From: Pseudoxanthomonas sp. JBR18
Lineage (GTDB): Bacteria > Pseudomonadota > Gammaproteobacteria > Xanthomonadales > Xanthomonadaceae
Direction of reading: 5' to 3'
Length of the DNA: 64,000 nucleotides
NCBI RefSeq assembly: GCF_028198165.1
Contig: NZ_CP116339.1
Span: 4,285,001-4,349,000 of the forward strand
In this document: one piece after another, positions 52,082 to 64,000 of the stretch
How the letters are laid out: each line of letters starts with the position of its first letter
Position numbering within the stretch: the stretch's first letter is position 1
Notes under the pieces: generated by a model
What the model was told of the DNA's origin: nothing
What the model saw: only the letters and a program-made list of their open reading frames with translations
Databases searched by the model: none
Program-made: the position numbers and the translations under genes

Positions 52082-53028
52082 TTGACCAGTTGCAGGCGCA
52101 GCTCCTTGGGCAGGGCGAACACCATGCTTTCCGGCTGGCCCGCCAGCTCGGTCACGCCGCTGGCGCCCAGCTCGCGCAGCCTAGCGATCACGCCATCGAT
52201 CAGCACGTCCGGGGCCGAGGCGCCGGCAGTCACGCCCACGTGCTGCTTGCCGGCGATCCAGGCAGGATCGATCTCCTGCGCGCCGTCGATCAGATGCGCC
52301 TCCACTCCGTCGCGTTGAGCAAGCTCGCGCAGGCGGTTGGAATTGGAGCTGTTCGGCGAGCCCACCACCAGGACCAGATCGCATTCGCGCGCCAGGTCGC
52401 GCACGGCGTCCTGGCGGTTCTGGGTGGCGTAGCAGATGTCGTCGTTCTTGGGCCCCTGCATGGCCGGATACCGGGCCCGCAGCGCCTCGATGATGCCCAC
52501 TGTGTCGTCGACCGACAGCGTGGTCTGGGTGGTATAGGCGAAGTTCTCTGGCTGCTCGATCCGCAGCGTGGCGACATCGTCGATGTCCTCCACCAGATAG
52601 ATGCGCCCGGTGCCGCATTCGCGGTCCCACTGGCCCATCGTGCCCTCCACTTCCGGATGGCCGGCATGGCCGATCAGCACCACGTCACGACCTGCACGGC
52701 AGTGGCGTGCCACTTCCAGGTGGACCTTGGTCACCAGCGGACAGGTGGCGTCGAACACCTTCAGCCCGCGCCGCTCGGCCTCCTGGCGCACGGCCTGGGA
52801 GACGCCATGGGCGCTGAAGATCACCGTGTTGCCGTCCGGTACCTCATCCAGTTCCTCGACGAAGATCGCGCCGCGAGCCTTGAGATCGTCGACCACGAAG
52901 CGGTTGTGCACGACCTCATGGCGCACGTAGATCGGCGCGCCCAGGGTCTCGATGGCGCGTTTGACGATCTCGATGGCGCGATCGACGCCGGCACAGAAAC
53001 CGCGGGGATTGGCGAGCAGGACATCCAT
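52078..53028 (-). CDS. ispH: 4-hydroxy-3-methylbut-2-enyl diphosphate reductase
   Basis: Final MEP-pathway enzyme: a [4Fe-4S] protein that reduces HMBPP to IPP and DMAPP. 316 aa. Cluster cysteines are seen in [14 protein letters not shown] (Cys12), [12 protein letters not shown] (near 96) and [12 protein letters not shown] (near 197). [16 protein letters not shown] and [12 protein letters not shown] are active-site segments with the conserved His and Ser/Asn set. The ATG chosen begins [10 protein letters not shown], as in homologues. Follows lspA, the common ileS-lspA-ispH order. Confidence 0.98.
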   Translation of the reverse strand: MDVLLANPRGFCAGVDRAIEIVKRAIETLGAPIYVRHEVVHNRFVVDDLKARGAIFVEELDEVPDGNTVIFSAHGVSQAVRQEAERRGLKVFDATCPLVTKVHLEVARHCRAGRDVVLIGHAGHPEVEGTMGQWDRECGTGRIYLVEDIDDVATLRIEQPENFAYTTQTTLSVDDTVGIIEALRARYPAMQGPKNDDICYATQNRQDAVRDLARECDLVLVVGSPNSSNSNRLRELAQRDGVEAHLIDGAQEIDPAWIAGKQHVGVTAGASAPDVLIDGVIARLRELGASGVTELAGQPESMVFALPKELRLQLVN

Positions 53029-53083
53029 GGGAATCAGTCCGACCGGCCGCACAGGGCCGGATGAGTCGAAGAAGGAGCCACCA

Positions 53084-53598
53084 TTATCCGGATTTGGCCC
53101 GGCGCTTGCCGTCCAGCAGGCCAAACAGGCCGATCCCGACCGCGCCGCAGACGATCGCCGAATCGGCGATGTTGAACGAGGGCCAGTAATGATCGCCCAC
53201 GTACCACTGGATGAAATCCACCACGTGGCCGTGCACCAGGCGGTCGATCACGTTGCCCAGCGCGCCACCGATGACCAGCGCGTACGGCAGGGCCACGCGC
53301 CATTCACCGCGCGGCGTGCGCGACAGCCACCAGGCGAGCAGCCCGCTGACGCCGACCGCCAATGCGGTGAAGAACCAGATCTGCCAGCCGCCCGCCTGGC
53401 TCAGGAAGCTGAAGGCCGCACCGGTGTTGTAGGTGCGATACCAGTTCCAGAACCCGTCGATGACCTTGACCGGCTGGAATTCCGGCAGGCTGGCCAGCAC
53501 CCAGGCCTTGGACCACTGGTCCAGTCCGACCACGGCCGCCGAGAGCAGCAGCCACACCAGCGCATTGGGCTTCTTTGCGATCACCTTCGCCTCGCTGC

Positions 53599-53608
<10 letters not shown>
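53084..53608 (-). CDS. lspA: Lipoprotein signal peptidase
   Basis: Aspartyl membrane peptidase that removes lipoprotein signal peptides; globomycin target. 174 aa, four transmembrane helices. LDQWSKAWV, the helix III region [12 protein letters not shown], and the catalytic pair in [18 protein letters not shown] and [11 protein letters not shown], where the two essential Asp are Asp in IDR and ADS. Its ATG starts inside the end of ileS (10-nt overlap). Serves NlpD and CyoA among others in this window. Confidence 0.97.
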
Positions 53609-56430
<2,822 letters not shown>

Positions 56431-56503
56431 GGCAAGCGGTTTCTCGATGGCGTTGCGTTGGAAGGCCCGCGCCAGGCGCAGGCAGGCATTGGGGATCCGG
56501 CGG

Positions 56504-57454
56504 TCACGCGGTGGCCCTGAAGCGTTCGGCCGACAGCAGCTGGCGCGCCTGGGCGGCATCGCGCTGCATCTGCGCGGTCAGCGCGTCGAGGCCGTCGAAC
56601 TTTTCCTCGTCGCGCAGCTTGGCCACGAACTCCACCCGCAGATGGCGCCCATAGAGGTCGCCGCTGAAGTCGAACAGGTGTGCCTCCAGCAGCGGCTCTA
56701 CGCCTTCCACGGTCGGGCGGGTGCCGAAGCTGGACACCGAGGGCCACGGCCGTTCGGTCAGCCCGTGGATCCAGGTGGCGTAGATGCCCGACAGCGCCGG
56801 CGTCTTGGGAAAGCGCAGGTTGGCCGTCGGGAATCCCAGGGTGCGGCCGAGCTGCTTGCCGCGCACCACCCGCCCGCCGATCGCGTACGACCGGCCGAGC
56901 AGGCGCTCGGCGTGGGCGAAGTCGCCCTGGCGCAGCGCCGCGCGGATGCGGGTGCTGGACACCCGCTCGCCGTCGGCGCAATGCACCGGGGCGATGTGGC
57001 CGGCGCTGAAGCCCAGCTCCGCGCCCATGGCCTGCAGCAGCGCGACATCGCCGCCGCGCTTGTGGCCGAACCGGAATTCCGGCCCGATCCACACCTCGCG
57101 CGCGCGCAGCCGTCCGGCCAGCAGGATGTGCACGAAGTCCTGCGCGGACATGGAGGTCATGCGCCGGTTGAAACGCAGCAGACCAACCCGGTCGGCGCCG
57201 GCCTCCAGCAGGCCTTCGACCTTGGCCCGCGGCAGGCTCAGCCGCGGCGGCGGCGCATCGGGCATGAAGAATTCGCGCGGCAGCGGCTCGAAACTCAGTG
57301 CCACCATCGGCACGCCCAGGGTCGCCGCGCGCAGGCGCGCGTGCGCCAGCAGCGCGCGGTGGCCCAGGTGCAGGCCATCGAAGGCGCCGATGCACACCAC
57401 GCTGCCATCGGGGGTCAGTACCCCGCCTTCGACGTCACGGAACAACCTGCTCAT
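56504..57454 (-). CDS. ribF: Bifunctional riboflavin kinase/FAD synthetase
   Basis: Converts riboflavin to FMN, then FMN to FAD. 316 aa. N-terminal nucleotidyltransferase: [18 protein letters not shown] with the HLGH site and [24 protein letters not shown]-terminal riboflavin kinase: [14 protein letters not shown] and SSFGTRPTV. The ATG giving [11 protein letters not shown] was used; upstream in-frame sequence is not conserved. Lies between murJ and ileS, the common murJ-ribF-ileS-lspA order. Confidence 0.97.
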   Translation of the reverse strand: MSRLFRDVEGGVLTPDGSVVCIGAFDGLHLGHRALLAHARLRAATLGVPMVALSFEPLPREFFMPDAPPPRLSLPRAKVEGLLEAGADRVGLLRFNRRMTSMSAQDFVHILLAGRLRAREVWIGPEFRFGHKRGGDVALLQAMGAELGFSAGHIAPVHCADGERVSSTRIRAALRQGDFAHAERLLGRSYAIGGRVVRGKQLGRTLGFPTANLRFPKTPALSGIYATWIHGLTERPWPSVSSFGTRPTVEGVEPLLEAHLFDFSGDLYGRHLRVEFVAKLRDEEKFDGLDALTAQMQRDAAQARQLLSAERFRATA

Positions 57455-57560
57455 TGCATTGGGGTCGGGCCGCGCCGCCTGTGAAACCGCCGCGTCCCGG
57501 GAAGCCTCTGGGGAAACCCTTGAAGTATAGCCGCCATGCGCGGGCACAACCCCTGGCGCC

Positions 57561-59168
57561 TCAGTGCTCGCGCAGGTCACGTGGGCGGAAGCCGAGCACC
57601 ACCTGGACCACGGCGTAGCTCACCGCGCCGGTCGCCACCAGACCCAGCAGCGAGGCGATGCGGTGCCACTTGTCCATTCCGGTGAAGTCCGGGAGCCAGT
57701 GCACGCCGCCGCCGACGACCAGGGCCATCACCGCGCAGGACGCGACCAGGCGGACCAGGAACCGTCCCCACCCCGGCTTGCGCCGGTACACCCCCGCCCG
57801 CCGCAGCCAGAACGCCAGCAGGCCCAGGTTGATGTAGCTGGCCACCGCGCTGGACAGCCCCAGCGCCAGGTGCAGGCCCGGGGTCTGCGACAGCGCCTGG
57901 ATCACGCCCAGCGCGCGCACCTCCGGCTTGACCATCAGCTGGTACAGCACCGCCAGGAAGGCAAAATTCAGCAGCATGTTGGCCACCAGCGCCGCCACGC
58001 CTGCGCGCACCGGCGTACGGGTGTCCTGGCGGGCGTAGAACGCCGGCAGCAGGATCTTCAGCAGCGCGAAGGCCGGCAGTCCAAAGCTCAGGCCGAAGAC
58101 CGACATGGCGGCCATGCGCGAGTCGAAGGCGGTGAACCTGCCGTACTGGAACAACGTGGACACCAGCGGCGTGCTCAGCAGCATCAGCCCGACCATCGCC
58201 GGCGCGGCGATCAGCAGCGTGGTCCGCAGCCCCCAGTCCAGCGCGGCGGAAAAGCCCGCGCCATCGGTCTTGACGTGGTGCCGCGACAGCGCTGGCAGGA
58301 TCACCGTGCCCAGGGCCACGCCAAACACGCCCAGCGGCAGTTCCAGGAAGCGGTCCGCCTGCGACAGCCAGCTCTGCGAGCCGACGTAGAGGTAGGAGGC
58401 GATCACCGTATCCAGCAGCAGGTTGATCTGGGCCACCGACGAGCCGAACAGGGTCGGCAGCATCAGGCGCAGCACCTTGCGCACGTCCGGATGCGACCAG
58501 CCCCAACGCGGCAGGGTCAGCAGGTCGATTCCGCGCAGGGCCGGCAGCTGGAACAGCAGCTGCAGCGCACCGGCCGCCAGCACCGCCCAACCCAGCGCCA
58601 GCACCGACATGCCCATCGCAGGCGCCAGCCACAAGGCGCCAGCGATCATGCAGACATTGAGGATCACCGGGGTGATCGCCGGGATGGCGAAGCGGTTGAA
58701 GCTGTTCAGCGCCCCGCCCGACAACGCGGTCAGCGACACGAACAGCAGGAACGGGAAGGTCAGCCGCAGCAGCTCGACGATGGTGCCGAACTTGGCCGGG
58801 TCGTCGGCCGAGCCCGGATTGAAGATCAGCGCCACCTGCGGGGTGAAGATCAGCCCCAGCGCGGTGACCAGCAGTAGGATGCCGCCCAGAGTGCCGGACA
58901 CGCGGGCCATGAGCGATCTGAGGTCCTCGTGCGGACGGGTCTCCTTGACCTCGGTGAAGACCGGCACGAAGGCCGTGGAGAACGAGCCTTCCGCGAACAG
59001 CCGACGCAGGAAGTTGGGGATGCGAAAGGCCACCCAGAACGCATCGGTGACCGCGCTGGCGCCAAAGCTGTAATTGATGGCTTGGTCCCGGACCAGGCCC
59101 AGCACGCGCGAGATCATGGTCATGCTGCTGAAGGACAGCAGCCCGCGCAGCATCTTCGGCGTGCTCAT
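57561..59168 (-). CDS. murJ: Lipid II flippase MurJ
   Basis: Polytopic membrane protein (about 14 helices, 535 aa, MOP superfamily) that moves lipid II across the inner membrane. N-terminal SFSSMTMISRVLGLVRDQAIN, the FRIPNFLRRLFAEGSFSTAFVPVF segment with its key Arg, and the later DRFLELPLGVFGVALGTVILPALSRHH are family hallmarks. A GGAGCG site precedes the ATG. Divergent from rpsT. Downstream ribF is 106 bp away. Confidence 0.97.
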   Translation of the reverse strand: MSTPKMLRGLLSFSSMTMISRVLGLVRDQAINYSFGASAVTDAFWVAFRIPNFLRRLFAEGSFSTAFVPVFTEVKETRPHEDLRSLMARVSGTLGGILLLVTALGLIFTPQVALIFNPGSADDPAKFGTIVELLRLTFPFLLFVSLTALSGGALNSFNRFAIPAITPVILNVCMIAGALWLAPAMGMSVLALGWAVLAAGALQLLFQLPALRGIDLLTLPRWGWSHPDVRKVLRLMLPTLFGSSVAQINLLLDTVIASYLYVGSQSWLSQADRFLELPLGVFGVALGTVILPALSRHHVKTDGAGFSAALDWGLRTTLLIAAPAMVGLMLLSTPLVSTLFQYGRFTAFDSRMAAMSVFGLSFGLPAFALLKILLPAFYARQDTRTPVRAGVAALVANMLLNFAFLAVLYQLMVKPEVRALGVIQALSQTPGLHLALGLSSAVASYINLGLLAFWLRRAGVYRRKPGWGRFLVRLVASCAVMALVVGGGVHWLPDFTGMDKWHRIASLLGLVATGAVSYAVVQVVLGFRPRDLREH

Positions 59169-59210
59169 CGTCCGCGCTCCGCCGGCCAGGACCGCCCCGT
59201 GCACGCCGTG

Positions 59211-59239
59211 TTGACCCAACCCATTGAATAGCCCATAAT
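59211..59239 (+). promoter_or_regulatory. rpsT promoter
   Basis: TTGACC (-35, 59211-59216), 17-nt spacer, CATAAT (-10, 59234-59239). Predicted start near 59246 leaves a leader of about 48 nt before the GTG. Confidence 0.75.
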
Positions 59240-59293
59240 TTCCCGTTCGTTTTTCCCGCCCGCCGTCAACCCAAGAATTCTCAGGATCCCAAC

Positions 59294-59563
59294 GTGGCCA
59301 ATATCAAGTCCGCCAAGAAGCGCGCCAAGCAGACCGTCGTGCGCAATGCGCGCAACGTCGCCCAGCGCTCCATGCTGCGCACCGCCGTGAAGAAAGTCAT
59401 CAAGGCGCTGGATGCCAACGACGCCGCCGGCGCCCAGGCAGCCTTCGCCACCGCCCAGCCGCTGCTGGACCGTTTCAGCTCGCGTGGTCTGATCCACCGC
59501 AACAAGGCCGCCCGTCACAAGAGCCGCCTGACCGCACGCATCAAGGCCCTCCAGGCCGCGTGA
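59294..59563 (+). CDS. rpsT: 30S ribosomal protein S20
   Basis: 16S rRNA-binding small-subunit protein, 89 aa, basic and alpha-helical. [20 protein letters not shown] at the start and [21 protein letters not shown] at the end are typical. It starts with GTG, with AGGA 8 nt upstream; S20 is known to use a weak start (UUG in E. coli) for autoregulation, and the GTG could play a similar part. Divergent from murJ and ended by a strong terminator. Confidence 0.98.
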   Translation: MANIKSAKKRAKQTVVRNARNVAQRSMLRTAVKKVIKALDANDAAGAQAAFATAQPLLDRFSSRGLIHRNKAARHKSRLTARIKALQAA

Positions 59564-59590
59564 TGCACGCTTGACGGCAAGGGCGACAGG

Positions 59591-59615
59591 AAACCCGGCT
59601 TCGGCCGGGTTTTTT
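59591..59615 (+). terminator. Rho-independent terminator of rpsT
   Basis: AAACCCGGC/GCCGGGTTT arms with a TTCG loop and a T-run, 27 bp past the stop. Confidence 0.9.
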
Positions 59616-59661
59616 GTTGCCCGGCGATCGGCCGCACCGAAACAAGCGCGCGCGCCCCGCC

Positions 59662-59687
59662 GTAGAGCGGAGCTTGCTCCGCTGCGG
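59662..59687 (+). repeat. REP palindrome, subtype B
   Basis: Begins GTAGAGCGGAGCTTGCTCCG, identical in its first 23 bases to the 45208 element, then TGCGG rather than TGGGG. Located after the rpsT terminator. Confidence 0.75.
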
Positions 59688-59770
59688 TTGCGGCTGCTGT
59701 CATTCCCATCCCGACATGCGCACCCCCTCCCCGCCGCAGCGCTGCACGCCAGGCCCACAGGGGGAAGCTC

Positions 59771-59793
59771 CAGCGGAGCAAGCTCCGCTCTAC
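59771..59793 (-). repeat. REP palindrome, subtype B, inverted partner
   Basis: CAGCGGAGCAAGCTCCGCTC then TAC, the reverse complement of the 59662 element with an intact GTAG head. Spacer about 83 bp; the pair fills the gap between rpsT and obgE. Confidence 0.75.
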
Positions 59794-59824
59794 GGGCAGG
59801 ACAGCAGACCCGCACCGGCAGCCC

Positions 59825-61334
<1,510 letters not shown>

Positions 61335-61346
61335 GACTTGCGCTCC

Positions 61347-61670
61347 TTACTTGTTGTCGCCGGAACCAGTGATTCCGGTGATCTCGATTTCGGTGTAGTG
61401 CTGCCGGTGACCCATCTGCTTCATGTGGTGCTTGCGGCGGCGGAACTTGATGATACGGACCTTGTCGGCGCGGCCGTGCGACTTGACCGTCGCGGTGACG
61501 GTGGCGCCCTTCAGCGCATCGCCCAGCTTGATGCCGTTTTCGTCGCCCAGCATCAGCAGGGTGTCGAAAGTGATGTCCTTACCGGCTTCGGCGTCCAGCT
61601 TCTCAACGCGCAGGGTTTCGCCCTGCATGACGCGATACTGCTTGCCGCCCGTGACCAGAACTGCGTACAT
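61347..61670 (-). CDS. rplU: 50S ribosomal protein L21
   Basis: 107 aa 23S rRNA-binding protein. [30 protein letters not shown] and [28 protein letters not shown] are diagnostic. GAGGAAGCACCC precedes the ATG; a longer in-frame reading to 61724 crosses the leader and was rejected. A good promoter overlapped by a palindrome is found about 75 bp upstream. Confidence 0.98.
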   Translation of the reverse strand: MYAVLVTGGKQYRVMQGETLRVEKLDAEAGKDITFDTLLMLGDENGIKLGDALKGATVTATVKSHGRADKVRIIKFRRRKHHMKQMGHRQHYTEIEITGITGSGDNK

Positions 61671-61745
61671 GGGTGCTTCCTCTAGTGTTGGCTTTTCGTA
61701 GTTATTCTCGTGCCTGCCGCCCATCGAGGGGCGGACAGAAGCGGA

Positions 61746-61779
61746 ATCATATCCGGATCAGTGACTTGGAGCAAGTCAC
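61746..61779 (-). promoter_or_regulatory. rplU promoter with palindrome over the -35 box
   Basis: Minus strand TTGCTC (-35, 61769-61774), 17-nt spacer, TATGAT (-10, 61746-61751); start near 61739, leader about 69 nt. A perfect inverted repeat GTGACTT-GGAGC-AAGTCAC (61761-61779) covers the -35 box. Could be an operator. Confidence 0.65.
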
Positions 61780-61954
61780 CCCCCAGCTCCGCACTGAACG
61801 GCGCGCGCGCGGCCCGACGATCGGCGCGGCGGGCGCCCGGCCCCTTCGGAAACCTGTCAATTGCCCCCATACAGGGGACTCGCTAGGCTGATCGATTCGC
61901 ACCGGATCGACACGCGCCGGCGCTCCTCCCCTGCACAGGCCAGACCCCCCAGGC

Positions 61955-64000
<2,046 letters not shown>

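Overview
The window is a GC-rich, densely packed housekeeping segment of a gammaproteobacterial chromosome, most like the Xanthomonadaceae (Xanthomonas, Stenotrophomonas, Pseudoxanthomonas, Lysobacter). Support for this comes from the gene blocks pyrG-kdsA-eno-ftsB-ispD-ispF-truD, surE-pcm-yqaA-nlpD and pyrH/frr-uppS-cdsA-dxr-rseP-bamA-lpxD-fabZ-lpxA-lpxB-rnhB-dnaE-accA. A CyoABCD-type quinol oxidase and GTAG-headed REP palindromes resembling the SMAG elements of Stenotrophomonas fit the same group. Genus assignment is inference; there is no 16S gene here.

Layout. 1-3.9 kb (+): 3' part of a GH15 glucoamylase-like gene, then zwf and gntK (glucose/gluconate entry to the pentose phosphate and Entner-Doudoroff routes). 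3.9-8.1 kb (-): rlmE, ftsH, two tiny glycine-zipper-like membrane proteins, folP. 8.2-9.0 kb (+): yhbY and a Mth938-like gene. 9.0-11.9 kb (-): surE-pcm-yqaA-nlpD, all overlapping by 1-4 nt. 12.0-12.5 kb (+): an Smr-domain gene. 12.6-19.7 kb (-): pyrG-kdsA-(unknown two-TM protein)-eno-ftsB-ispD-ispF-truD. 19.8-23.0 kb (-): a small exported protein, cutC, a Tat-type glycosylasparaginase and glk. 23.2-25.1 kb (+): parE. 25.2-25.9 kb (-): an AIM24-family gene. 26.0-45.1 kb (+): pyrH, a CDF metal exporter, frr, uppS, cdsA, dxr, rseP, bamA, lpxD, fabZ, lpxA, lpxB, rnhB, dnaE, accA and a TPR membrane protein. 45.5-59.2 kb (-): M61 peptidase, cyoABCD, tRNA-Thr(CGT), ispH, lspA, ileS, ribF, murJ. 59.3 kb (+): rpsT. 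59.8-61.7 kb (-): rplU-rpmA and obgE. 62.0 kb to the end (+): 5' two thirds of uvrA.

The genes are mostly envelope biogenesis and core information processing. Dxr, IspD, IspF and IspH of the MEP pathway are all present and feed UppS, hence undecaprenyl phosphate for MurJ-dependent peptidoglycan synthesis. KdsA, LpxD, LpxA and LpxB make the Kdo/lipid A core. CdsA, AccA and FabZ supply phospholipid. BamA, RseP, LspA and NlpD handle outer membrane, stress, lipoproteins and cell separation. No prophage, transposase, CRISPR array, toxin-antitoxin or defence locus was seen. The less ordinary items are a histone-H1-like tail on Zwf, the paired micro-proteins next to ftsH, a His/Met-rich tail on CyoA, three loci with covarying REP pairs, a palindrome over the -35 box of rplU, and several genes inserted into otherwise conserved neighbourhoods.
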